From assembly GCA_020348445.1 (NCBI GenBank), contig CP070751.1, forward strand, positions 2,273,153 through 2,337,152: DNA of 64,000 nucleotides. The letters are read 5' to 3'. A program made the position numbers and the translations under genes. A model generated the notes under the pieces. It searched no databases. It had not been told where the DNA came from and saw only the letters and a list, made by a program, of their open reading frames with translations. This DNA comes from Thermoplasmata archaeon (GTDB taxonomy: Archaea; Thermoplasmatota; Thermoplasmata; GCA-020350865). Position 1 is the stretch's first letter; every line of letters begins with the position of its first letter. Of this stretch, positions 9,313 through 17,960 are shown piece by piece.

Positions 9313-9981
9313 TTACTTAATAGCGTAGAAGTTTTCAAAGAAACATTGGGATATATCCGAATCCTCAACCTCTGAGATCGCTTCATCCAATTTCATTTTC
9401 AATTGGGGGAACATCTTCTTGAGATCCATTAAATATTTTTTTCCAGATTCTATATCGATTTCAGGATGGAATTGCACTCCCCATACTGGTGCGTTCTTGA
9501 TTTGAAATGCCTGAACATTGCATTGTTCCGAGGAAGCCAGAATATTAAAATCATCAGAAAGGTTACAAGCTTCATCAAAGTGTGAATTGAAAACAAGAAA
9601 ATCTCCTTCTAATCGTTTAAAAAGGGGATTACCCTTTGTGAGGCACACTAGCTTCCAACCGATCTCGGGAGTTTTTGACTTTCGGACACCTTTGAGCCCC
9701 AGCAATGCCCGTGCAATCAGCTGATGTCCAAAACAGATTCCCAATGTCGGGATATTTTTATCGATAATTTCTCGTACCAATTCCATTTCTTTTTCGATCC
9801 ACTTTCTATCGTTTAAAATGGATTCTTCGGAGCCCGAAAGAATGATATGATCATATTTATCGAGATCTTTAGGGAATTTTCGTTTAGAGGCCTCGAATAT
9901 TTCCAAATCTTCCTGATAATATTTTGAGAAATATTCTGAATATTTTTTATTTATGAAGTTATCTAAAACCAATGTTGTCAT
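9313..9981 (-). CDS. Class I glutamine amidotransferase-like protein
   Basis: A stand-alone 222-residue GATase-1 domain. The nucleophile elbow is LGICFGHQ (C83) and the His-Glu pair is in GVQFHPEID (H172, E174), so the triad is intact. Glutamine would be hydrolysed to supply ammonia, or a gamma-glutamyl bond cleaved. It resembles the GMP-synthase glutaminase subunit but no ATP-pyrophosphatase partner is next to it, and the C-terminal 40 residues are extra. A GMP-synthase-like or gamma-glutamyl hydrolase role is possible. GGGGGC lies just before the ATG. Confidence 0.85.
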   Translation of the reverse strand: MTTLVLDNFINKKYSEYFSKYYQEDLEIFEASKRKFPKDLDKYDHIILSGSEESILNDRKWIEKEMELVREIIDKNIPTLGICFGHQLIARALLGLKGVRKSKTPEIGWKLVCLTKGNPLFKRLEGDFLVFNSHFDEACNLSDDFNILASSEQCNVQAFQIKNAPVWGVQFHPEIDIESGKKYLMDLKKMFPQLKMKLDEAISEVEDSDISQCFFENFYAIK

Positions 9982-10057
9982 GCCCCCTACACAAGAATAT
10001 GATTATTAAAATATTTCTTTATCACAGCTGAAAGTTAAAAATGGTTTATACGTTTCC

Positions 10058-11821
10058 TCACTTCATCACACCTTGTGTCCCACATTTTGGACATTGTACC
10101 TTTTGTGGGCCAGGTTTCGTTACCATGAAAAATATATTATGGCAACTGGGGCAAGTAACCTGAAGTGTTTGGGTTTGTGGTTGGATCGGCGTTGTTTGAC
10201 CAGGTAAAGAAGAAGAAGTTTGTTGGGGATATTGTTGGATTGGATATGTGGGGGTGGGCCCTTTTGCTGCTTTACTACGCTTATACAGGACCAATGTTGA
10301 TGCTATGGCTAAAGCTACAATTATACCAATGATCCCAGACAATAAAAGTAGCGGCAACCCCTCTTCGTCTGCCCCATCCCCTCCATCCCCTTCATCCGGT
10401 TCTTCCTGTGCACTTATCACGACTGTAAATTCATCGGACCATTCTGATGAATCACCGTGGATATCAATGGCACATACTGTAATGTTGTAAGTACCTTGTG
10501 AAGACCAATTATGAGATAATGAGTCCGTGGTTCCAGAATTGACATAGTCTGTCTCGGAAGTATTACCATCGTCCCAATCAATTCTATACTTGACCTGGTC
10601 ATCATTTGGATCCAATGCAGATACAGAATATGAGTAAGTTTTATCCACATCCCCGCTTTCAGGGCCCTGGGGTTTATCTGGTTTATTTGGCGGCTTTTGT
10701 GGGATTGCACATTTAAGTGTCCTTTCGTTTTCATCGTAATAACTGATATGGAGATAATCCTTGCTGTCCATTGCTATAGACGAGTAGAGGCCAATATTCT
10801 TCGAGGAATCCACAGTTTCTTCGATCCAACGGGATCCATTATATTTCTGATACCTAAGCTCGTTGGTTTCGAAATTATCATTATTTATATCACCCCAGGA
10901 ATAGCATATGGTTGGATTATCATCACTGTCCAGGGCTATTGATCCTGAAAACCCACTAAATTTAGTAGTGGCTATGGTTTCGCTGCTCCATACGCCTGCC
11001 TCCCTTACAGCGTACATTACGTTAAAATAGTAAACTCCATTCATACTATCTACGAAAAAATCGAAGTAACTCATATGTGGATCTCCATTGCTGTCAAGTG
11101 TCAATGATCCGGCATGGCTAACATATTGTGGTGAATGGACGATTTCTGTATCCCAATTACTTTGGGTCCGTTTGGCATATCTCACATCCCAACTCTCATT
11201 CGCAGTGTATCCGATATGCGGATTGTCATTTTCATCCACTGCTATAGAAATATAGAAACCCACATCTCCTTGTGAATCTACTGTTTCGATGTCCCATTTA
11301 CTTCCCGTCCATTCTGTATATTTGAGGTCCAAGGAGGTATTATCATAATAGCTGATATGAGGATGATCGCTGCTATCCAGTGCAAGTGATGAGAATTGGC
11401 CCACATCTTTCTCCGAATCCACAGTTTCGATATTCCATTTGCTCCCACTCCATTTTGCATATTTCAAATCACCGTTGGTTTGGTCATAATAAGAGATATG
11501 CGGAATATCATTACTATCCACAGCCAATGATGAAAAATAGCCTATATCTCCTGCACTTTCGACGGTCTCAACCTTCCAATTGCTTCCAGTCCACTTTACA
11601 TATTTGAGATCTTCACTAGCATTATCAAAATAACTGATGTGCGGAAAACCACTGCTGTCCATTGCTATGGAATTGTACATTCCCACATCATCGGCAGGAT
11701 CTGGAATCTCGATGTTCCACGTCTCGGCCTTCACATTTTCGCTTTTAAGATTCACAAACCCAAAAAATCCCCCGATTATCATGAACCAGATAATGCTAAT
11801 TGAGACAAATCTATAGTTCAT
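10058..11821 (-). CDS. Membrane-anchored seven-repeat propeller with PKD domain and zinc ribbon
   Basis: From ATG 11821 (MNYRFVSIS) the protein has 587 residues; a longer open frame reaches 11962 but would put 47 residues before the signal sequence, and AGAAGG precedes 11821. A signal helix is followed by seven repeats of about 46 residues with the core SSLAVDSNDIPHISYYD...LKYAKW, as expected for one seven-bladed beta-propeller. A PKD-like domain (NKPDKPQGPESGDVDKTYSY...WSSQGTYNITV) follows, then a membrane helix (LPLLLLSGIIGIIVALAIA), a Pro/Gln-rich linker and a terminal zinc ribbon CPSCHN...CPKCG. The topology puts the propeller outside and the zinc ribbon inside. Ligand unknown. Confidence 0.85.
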   Translation of the reverse strand: MNYRFVSISIIWFMIIGGFFGFVNLKSENVKAETWNIEIPDPADDVGMYNSIAMDSSGFPHISYFDNASEDLKYVKWTGSNWKVETVESAGDIGYFSSLAVDSNDIPHISYYDQTNGDLKYAKWSGSKWNIETVDSEKDVGQFSSLALDSSDHPHISYYDNTSLDLKYTEWTGSKWDIETVDSQGDVGFYISIAVDENDNPHIGYTANESWDVRYAKRTQSNWDTEIVHSPQYVSHAGSLTLDSNGDPHMSYFDFFVDSMNGVYYFNVMYAVREAGVWSSETIATTKFSGFSGSIALDSDDNPTICYSWGDINNDNFETNELRYQKYNGSRWIEETVDSSKNIGLYSSIAMDSKDYLHISYYDENERTLKCAIPQKPPNKPDKPQGPESGDVDKTYSYSVSALDPNDDQVKYRIDWDDGNTSETDYVNSGTTDSLSHNWSSQGTYNITVCAIDIHGDSSEWSDEFTVVISAQEEPDEGDGGDGADEEGLPLLLLSGIIGIIVALAIASTLVLYKRSKAAKGPTPTYPIQQYPQQTSSSLPGQTTPIQPQTQTLQVTCPSCHNIFFMVTKPGPQKVQCPKCGTQGVMK

Positions 11822-11968
11822 ACTAACGCCTTCTCTTATATCTGGATACATTTTGCTTTTTATTAACTTTTTGTGCGTTATTTGTTGTTTAAATGCAAAA
11901 AAGGAAGGCAATCCTACATTTCCAGTCAGCGAAGTCGTTAAGAGAGGATCGCAAAAAACCAAAAAAAT

Positions 11969-13576
11969 TCACTTGACCCACTTTTTCGGAACGGATTCAG
12001 GATCGTGGGGATCAGAGCCCCATTCCTTCTCGATTGCATCGCACCATCCATCACCATCTGAGTCCTTTTGGATGTTGCTCAGTATTTCACTTGCCTTCTC
12101 GAAGCAGTTACTATGTGAAGAAATGTGTTTCAGAATCTCTTCAGCGTCCTCCTTTGAGAACTGTCTTAAAAATGCCCTGGCCAACATCAATCGCACTGAA
12201 TCGATGCGATCCCAGGCTTTATTTTGACGGATGAACACCTGAGTCTGAAGGATAAAATCGCTAATTTTTTCGAAATCTTTCCCCATCTTATCAAACAGAT
12301 ACTTGATATCCTCGAAGTATTCCTCGGTTGTGAGCTTCGCTTTTGTGCTTTTCTTAAGGTTTCTTGCCACAATATTGATAGCATCCTTAAAGTTCCTGTT
12401 CACAAAGGGGTCTTCATCCAAGTTGATCACTTGATCTTTTCTTATTCTGAGATATTTTCTTTTACTCTGTTCCCTCCTGAAGGAAACGCCGCTTAAGAAT
12501 GCGGACTCAGTCAAATAATATGGATCGACCTTGTATTTTTTAGCTGAGGTCTTGATGTCTTTATCGTGCCCCAATATATACGATAACTTAACCTGGGACT
12601 CGACTGGAGTGAGATCACCGGAAGGAACTGCACCCAAATCTATGGGTATTAAGCCCGTGTCAAATTCAAAATCTGATACCCCTCCCAGTACCTGCGAGGA
12701 AATCACCACAAAATATTCCTCTTTAAGTGCCTTTTTTATCATAGGCATGATGGAATTCTTCTCCAGCTCCTTTGTATGCACATTTCCAGGTCCATAACCT
12801 GCAATCACAAGGCCCTTTTCGCACCTTTCCAGAAATTTCAAGTAATCCAATTTTGTAAAGAAAGGATTTGTATAAATGAGCTTTACCCCTTCCTCGAACT
12901 TACCATCATAATATGTGTTATATCCGTTTTCCTGGCTTATATCAGCGATTGTCGATGCTATCTTCCTCCAATCTTCAAAGGCCATATCTGAAGAACCTTT
13001 TTCAACAACCGGGTGTGTGTATATCTCATGATAGTATTTTCTCTGATTCTCCTGCTTTAAGAATCCCTCGACAAGGTCCGCCCCTGGCACAAGCCCTCCC
13101 TCTTCGTACCTTATGGATTCGATGGCGCCCCCGCAACGAATCAAATAAAGTTTGTCCAGAGGCCTAACGAACCTCTTGTATTTCAAGTCCTTCCCATATG
13201 TTTTTAATTCATCCCAACTTATCTTTGCGATTTCCTCCCCCGCAAATGCATCTGGTTCCCAATTATGTTTCTTCTGTAATCTCGAACTGTAAACCGTCCT
13301 ACCGAAATTAAAAATAACGGCAACACAGGGTGGATCAACCCTGGTAAGAAAGATCAAGGAATTCCTTATGTTCTCCCCTGCATCAGTGGAGGAGAAACCG
13401 GTTTTGAGGGGTCGTTGAGATCCGGTTATGGCTATGTTGCATTTCATATTCTTCATCATATATCTCAAAGCAGAAAATGCCCATGCCATTGTATCTGTCC
13501 CGTGTGTAACCAGTATCCCAAAATCAGCCATACTTTTATAATCCGATTCCTTTGATCGTTTTTTTGTTCTGGTCAA
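11969..13576 (-). CDS. Asparaginase/GatD-like protein lacking the nucleophile segment
   Basis: A 535-residue member of the asparaginase fold. It starts just before the second active-site motif (GILVTHGTDTMAW, T27-D28) and continues through ITGSQRPL, FGRTVYSSR, LYLIRCGG and the C-terminal domain (GLVIAGYGPGNVHTKEL...VVISSQVLGG...DLTPVESQVKLSYILG). The normal first segment with the TGGTI nucleophile is absent. The start is a TTG with GGAGG 8 nt upstream, and the upstream spacer holds no missing exon-like frame. After the asparaginase core come about 160 helical residues and a thrombospondin-type-3-like calcium motif (DSDGDGWCDAIEKEWGSDP, about 505-523). Closest in kind to GatD of archaeal tRNA-Gln amidation or to type I asparaginase, but probably not catalytic in the usual way. 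Confidence 0.8.
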   Translation of the reverse strand: MTRTKKRSKESDYKSMADFGILVTHGTDTMAWAFSALRYMMKNMKCNIAITGSQRPLKTGFSSTDAGENIRNSLIFLTRVDPPCVAVIFNFGRTVYSSRLQKKHNWEPDAFAGEEIAKISWDELKTYGKDLKYKRFVRPLDKLYLIRCGGAIESIRYEEGGLVPGADLVEGFLKQENQRKYYHEIYTHPVVEKGSSDMAFEDWRKIASTIADISQENGYNTYYDGKFEEGVKLIYTNPFFTKLDYLKFLERCEKGLVIAGYGPGNVHTKELEKNSIMPMIKKALKEEYFVVISSQVLGGVSDFEFDTGLIPIDLGAVPSGDLTPVESQVKLSYILGHDKDIKTSAKKYKVDPYYLTESAFLSGVSFRREQSKRKYLRIRKDQVINLDEDPFVNRNFKDAINIVARNLKKSTKAKLTTEEYFEDIKYLFDKMGKDFEKISDFILQTQVFIRQNKAWDRIDSVRLMLARAFLRQFSKEDAEEILKHISSHSNCFEKASEILSNIQKDSDGDGWCDAIEKEWGSDPHDPESVPKKWVK

Positions 13577-13693
13577 AGTATTCCCTCCAGCTAAACCAAA
13601 TCACCGAAAGAGTTGTTTGAATTAAAAGTTTATGCCTAAAAGGGCGAGAAACATTCAAAAATTTAAATAACCCAAATTCATTCTCTCTAAGCC

Positions 13694-14275
13694 ATGTTCC
13701 CCTTAGGTCATATAGGTATAACCATTGGCATTGTATATCTGATGCTATCGTTATTATCCTCTAGAAATAAACTCAGCGACCCTCGTAAATCGCCATTCGA
13801 AGAACTGGATTTCCGGTTCGTTATATTTGCAGCACTTTTACCTGATATCGTTGACAAGATCGTGGGGATGCTGATATTTAAAGATGAATTCTCAAATGGC
13901 AGGATATTTATGCATTCTGCCGTCGTAATCGGCATATTGTCCATATGTTACTTCATTGCAGCCAGAATTAAATTAAAAAGTGCTCTTATTACCATATGCT
14001 ATATCTTTTCCGTATGGATGCATCTATTATTGGATATGATGTGGGTGGAACCAAAGACTCTGTTTTGGCCACTTATGGGTTTAGATTTTCCAAGATCTGA
14101 TGTTGAATTTTCTGATTACTTTGGGATGCTAATAACGAATTCCTTCACATATTTTACGGAGATTTTGGGTGGTTTGATAATAATCATATTAATTATTAGG
14201 CACAGGTTGTTTATAAAAATGCATCTTATTGAATTTATTAAGGATGGAAAACTTAAAATATTGTCTGAATCCTAG
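13694..14275 (+). CDS. DUF457-like membrane-bound metal-dependent hydrolase
   Basis: A 193-residue, mostly hydrophobic protein. It keeps the histidine pattern of the YdjM/DUF457 group: FPLGHIGI at the N-terminus, FMHSAVVIGI near residue 76 and HLLLDMMWVEPKTLFWPL near 114-131. These residues are thought to bind metal within the membrane-embedded active site; physiological substrates are unknown. A TATA-like ATTTAAATAA about 28 nt before the ATG suggests a leaderless transcript. It is convergent with the DUF998-like gene, with which it shares its last four bases. Confidence 0.8.
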   Translation: MFPLGHIGITIGIVYLMLSLLSSRNKLSDPRKSPFEELDFRFVIFAALLPDIVDKIVGMLIFKDEFSNGRIFMHSAVVIGILSICYFIAARIKLKSALITICYIFSVWMHLLLDMMWVEPKTLFWPLMGLDFPRSDVEFSDYFGMLITNSFTYFTEILGGLIIIILIIRHRLFIKMHLIEFIKDGKLKILSES

Positions 14276-14961
14276 ACGAGAAATAAGTGAAGTTCCTTGC
14301 TTTTTCTTAACATAGGCATTTCTTTCTTTCCCCCATCTTGGCCCTGGTCATACAACCTATATCCAAAGACCATGGAAAAAATTGCTATTGAAATGATTGG
14401 GATCATCTCCGCGATGGCATTTGAGCCTGAAGGTTGGGGCATAAAAAAAAGTGGAACAGCAATAAGTCCGAAGGCTAAAAGAGCAAATGCAAGCCATCCA
14501 AGGGTCCTTTCAGATTTTTTTTTGAGGGCCATCCCAATGAACACGAGGGACACTCCAACCAATATAAAGAAAGTGATGGAGAAGAAGGTATGGGGGGCGC
14601 CTGTGGATTCCGGGAAAATACCAATTCCGATCAATGCGCAAGCATCCATAAGGTAGAACGAGGATCCAATTTTACCCAGTCGAGAATTCAATGCAGGTAT
14701 CTTTCTCATGCCAACCACAAAACAAACACCCAGGACACCTGCTATCACAAGACCGCAGTTGAACAGAACCGAAGCCATGCCGTGTGCAGCCCAAATGGGT
14801 CTATCCCCTGGAGATCCTCCCAAATCCGAGAGGTAGTTCTCTGTCCAACTGAACCAGGGACAAAGGAGAATAGCAAGAGCGATGCATGTCAATCCAATTA
14901 TCGGTGCCAGTATCCCGCAGAGCCCGGATATTCTTGTTGAGACAAAGGAGTTTCCGGTCAT
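14272..14961 (-). CDS. DUF998-like integral membrane protein
   Basis: A 229-residue protein with six predicted membrane helices. The N-terminal ISGLCGILAPIIGL...WFSWTENYLSDLGGSPGDRPIW block, especially NYLSDLG, is characteristic of the DUF998 family, whose function is unknown. The stop codon overlaps that of the convergent upstream-facing gene through a shared CTAG. The C-terminal tail is basic (KKEMPMLRKSKELHLFLV) and probably cytoplasmic. Confidence 0.8.
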   Translation of the reverse strand: MTGNSFVSTRISGLCGILAPIIGLTCIALAILLCPWFSWTENYLSDLGGSPGDRPIWAAHGMASVLFNCGLVIAGVLGVCFVVGMRKIPALNSRLGKIGSSFYLMDACALIGIGIFPESTGAPHTFFSITFFILVGVSLVFIGMALKKKSERTLGWLAFALLAFGLIAVPLFFMPQPSGSNAIAEMIPIISIAIFSMVFGYRLYDQGQDGGKKEMPMLRKSKELHLFLV

Positions 14962-15128
14962 CTTTTCATTAGCAAATAAGAGTAGGGGTTTTTTAACTTT
15001 TATGGGTCCGGTTGCCCCTTCCTCTTTTTGATAAAAAATATATAATTAACACACTTCTTCCACCACTTGAGTGTCATTTTGATAAAGATTTAAGTTACGA
15101 TTCTTATTATCTGCAAATTAAGTTTTAC

Positions 15129-15533
15129 TTAATGTTGATGAAGTTTTAATATCTCAATTGCCTGTTCGAGTTTTCTATCTCTTTTTCCGGTTTTAATCTT
15201 TTTCTTTTTTGAAATATCCTCAGCCTTTTTCACGATCTCCTTAATGTTCGTTTTTTTAACGATGGCCTTCCAGATTTCCTCCCATTCCCCTTGGATTGCG
15301 TTTACATCCTCCCCCCATTCAATTGGATTGACATAATCGATTCTTTCGGATAACCTATGAGTTTTTAATTTTAAAATATCGAGTTCCTCATCCAATCCCA
15401 CATAATAAAGCTGGATATCTTCTTTTTTCAATATCCTTTTAATTTCCTTCAGCTGGTTACAATCATTGATGATTTCGTGTAGGCTTTGTCTTAACTTAAG
15501 CCTGTATATCAAATTTAGTGTATCCTCGTCCAA
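15129..15533 (-). CDS. Hypothetical charged helical protein
   Basis: 134 residues, rich in Lys, Glu, Ile and Leu, and predicted almost wholly helical; the segment from about 90 to 125 (KTNIKEIVKKAEDISKKKKIKT) is strongly basic. No domain is recognised, and there is no signal peptide or membrane helix. It stands alone between a DUF998-like gene and another small unknown gene transcribed in the same direction. Confidence 0.55.
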   Translation of the reverse strand: MDEDTLNLIYRLKLRQSLHEIINDCNQLKEIKRILKKEDIQLYYVGLDEELDILKLKTHRLSERIDYVNPIEWGEDVNAIQGEWEEIWKAIVKKTNIKEIVKKAEDISKKKKIKTGKRDRKLEQAIEILKLHQH

Positions 15534-15715
15534 GTATCTTCCCCAGATAGTTCTGTGTGATGTATGACCTATCGAATATTAAAATTTATGCCCAATTAAG
15601 AATACAACCTAATATTCTTTCCCTGGTTACCTAGATGTTGATTTAAATATCAATAATATATGTAATGAAAAATAGGTACTATTTTTGTCAAATGAAGTAA
15701 AAGAAGAAAAAAGGC

Positions 15716-16153
15716 TCAACTTTCACTTTTTGGTACCATTTCCAACTTTTCCTTTAGAGCCATAACGACCTCAAACAGTTTCTCCTTGCAATTCTCGTCA
15801 TCTATATGCCGTTCCATTGGCCCCTGGGTAAGAAGGTATATATCAGGGCGATCATGTAGTGACATATAAGGAACCATGAGTATCTTGAGGTAAACATTCT
15901 TCTCTTTTTGGATTACCTCAGCTTCTGCAGCGTACCGATTCCCTTTTTTGGTCAGCGCACCGCCTGGAATAATTGAGCGCTTGAAGGCCTTCTTTCCTTC
16001 ACCCCATATTGCAATATGACGCATAATCTCTTTATCCCATTTTTTTTCCTTAAACTTGAACTCTTTATCCTCCAATACCTTCTCGTATATTTCCATAAAT
16101 GAGTCCACTGTTTGATCCTTTACAACGAATTCATCCCATATTCCTTGTCTCAT
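15716..16153 (-). CDS. Hypothetical small cytosolic protein
   Basis: 145 residues from ATG 16153 (MRQGIWDEF), chosen because GGTGAT lies 5 nt upstream; a longer frame begins at 16180. The sequence is mixed alpha/beta: an N-terminal helix region (DSFMEIYEKVLEDKEF), a central strand-rich part (AAEAEVIQKEKNVYLKILMVPYMSL) and a final helix. There are no cysteines in clusters, no membrane helix, and no family I recognise. Confidence 0.6.
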   Translation of the reverse strand: MRQGIWDEFVVKDQTVDSFMEIYEKVLEDKEFKFKEKKWDKEIMRHIAIWGEGKKAFKRSIIPGGALTKKGNRYAAEAEVIQKEKNVYLKILMVPYMSLHDRPDIYLLTQGPMERHIDDENCKEKLFEVVMALKEKLEMVPKSES

Positions 16154-16432
16154 TTTAATCACCAAACCCCGTATCCACAACTCGCCTTGTCTGTAAGGTC
16201 GAGCCTCTTATATTATCAAATGACTTCATTGAGTGGGATGTGATTAAAGATATTTATTTCTTTTGTGAGGTTTGGAAATGAAGGTCATATGATGTTTTTA
16301 GACTTATATAATGCAAATAATTATAATCCTCCATATATCCCCTGATAATTTATCGAAATGTTTATTACAAAATATAAACATCTCAATTGTAATCAGAACT
16401 TCAAAATTAAGATGATAAGGGGGATATTAATC

Positions 16433-16777
16433 ATGAACATGAGAGTAATGGGGATTGTCAAGGAAAAGGAGAGTGGAAAACCACTTTCAGGCTTACTTGT
16501 TTGTGCATACGACAAAGATCTAATCTATTCTGACTTACTTGGAAAAGCTAAAACCGGCTCAGATGGAAAATTTATTATTGAGTACGATTCTAAAGACTTC
16601 CAAGAGCTGCTTGATAAGAATCCTGATATCTATCTTGATATCTATCGGGAAGCTGATGCAAACATTGCCCATCAAAAAAAGGTCAAACCCATATTCACAA
16701 CCAAGAAATCCATTAGGTATAGCGCAAGTTCCTCGGAAAAATTTTACATAGAAATTCCACGGAAACGATTGGGTTAG
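16433..16777 (+). CDS. Small carboxypeptidase-regulatory/transthyretin-like domain protein
   Basis: 114 residues from ATG 16433 (MNMRVMGIVKEKESG), selected because AAGGGGGAT lies about 5-7 nt upstream; the open frame extends further upstream without support. The sequence GIVKEKESGKPLSGLLVCAYDKDL...TGSDGKFIIEYDS matches the start of a carboxypeptidase-regulatory-like or transthyretin-like beta-sandwich, here without signal peptide. AATATAAAC at 16371-16379 is a possible TATA box. Cytosolic location is inferred; role unknown. Confidence 0.65.
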   Translation: MNMRVMGIVKEKESGKPLSGLLVCAYDKDLIYSDLLGKAKTGSDGKFIIEYDSKDFQELLDKNPDIYLDIYREADANIAHQKKVKPIFTTKKSIRYSASSSEKFYIEIPRKRLG

Positions 16778-17522
16778 CTGCTCTTTAAACGGAACCTGAT
16801 GTTTTTTACTCGGTTTGATCAGGAGGTTGTATAAATAACTTAAGGTTTCAAGGGAGGTGTTTGGTTTTCTGGGAGGTATTTATCCTCACAAATACATAAA
16901 ACAAGAAACTCAAGTCGGTTTTTTATTGAAACTTTCCTTGTGTTTTTTTGCTTTTAATTCCCATATATAAGCTCGTAATCTACCTCGACAGACTATGGCT
17001 TTCTCGTGCGGCAATTTCCCGCGGCGAATCAAAGAGTGCTCTTCTGACAAATCTATCACCTTGACCTATGTTTATTTGCCCCTTCATTTGATATAAAAGG
17101 AAGTATACAAATTTCGATGCTGATTATCATAACAAAAATTCACTCTAATATGATGTAAATACATATTTTGGAATCGAAGCGCCCAGCAGATTTCAGAAAA
17201 GTCATACTCCAAGGGCACTGACCAAATTATCGGGAAATAAGGTCTTTTGTCTGACAGAGTTTAAGTGCTCTGCTTAGCTTTAAAATAAGAATTTAGCTAT
17301 GGTATATCCCAAGAAAATGACATAATAGAAAAACTTATATAGTCTGACAGATATATATGTATTGTCTGACGAATGTCAGTCAAATGATGGAGAAGTATGA
17401 TATAGACCTTTGTTTACGGGCCTATTAAAACGCTAGAAACCAGACATCTGGAAATTCTAAAAAAGCAGCATACTTACCATCACTCCTGTAAAATGCAAAA
17501 AAAACGAAAGGAGGTGAAAAAC
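16778..17522. other. Long gene-free spacer (about 745 bp)
   Basis: No convincing ORF or RNA gene is seen on either strand. Two items stand out: a TATA-like CATATATAAG at 16962-16971 followed by a small GC-rich patch around 17010-17030, and the repeated GTCTGAC motifs near the promoter of the downstream secreted-protein gene. Confidence 0.5.
17249..17379 (+). promoter_or_regulatory. Promoter with repeated GTCTGAC motifs
   Basis: GTCTGACAGA occurs at 17249-17258 and again at 17342-17351. The second copy abuts a TATA-like ACTTATATA (17333-17341). A third GTCTGAC at 17364-17370 forms a perfect dyad with the following bases (CTGAC-GAAT-GTCAG, 17366-17379), about where transcription would begin. 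The layout suggests an operator for the gene starting at 17523. Confidence 0.5.
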
Positions 17523-17960
17523 GTGAAGGTATATCCAAGGAAAACTGCCCTTACTGCGGCAGTGCTTTTCCTAGTGATGGTCTTTGCAGCACCTGTTGTA
17601 TCTGCATCTGAGGACTTCGGCTCTTACTATGACGGCCCATGTCAGGCAGATAATATACCTGAGATGGATCCATACGCAGAGCCCCAAGACCCCCCCATGG
17701 AGGAGCCTCAGCCAGAAGAGCCTAAAACTGATCCACTCCTTGAGGTAAAGGATCAGCCAGAAGATCCACATACACCACCACCGGAAAACCAACAAAGCAC
17801 AGAGCCCGAGGAAATCACACCACCTGATATACCTCAAGAAGTTGAGGAGGAACCCATACCACCAGACCCCATTTCCCCAGAGGAGCCCTCACCCGGAAAT
17901 GGTAAGTCGAATGCCCACGGCAAAGGATTCCTACGCAACCTCTTAAGAAAAACTAAATGA
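17523..17960 (+). CDS. Secreted Pro/Glu-rich protein
   Basis: 145 residues from GTG 17523, which has a near-perfect AAGGAGGTGA 5 nt upstream; the ATG 30 nt earlier has none. A signal peptide (KVYPRKTALTAAVLFLVMVFAAPVVSA) precedes a low-complexity segment of about 90 residues dominated by Pro, Glu and Asp (PPMEEPQPEEPKTDP and similar). The last 20 residues are basic (GKGFLRNLLRKTK). The acidic extended middle and basic tail suggest a cell-surface spacer or ion-binding polypeptide. No catalytic motif. It has an unusually elaborate promoter and is followed by a clear stem-loop terminator. Confidence 0.75.
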   Translation: MKVYPRKTALTAAVLFLVMVFAAPVVSASEDFGSYYDGPCQADNIPEMDPYAEPQDPPMEEPQPEEPKTDPLLEVKDQPEDPHTPPPENQQSTEPEEITPPDIPQEVEEEPIPPDPISPEEPSPGNGKSNAHGKGFLRNLLRKTK

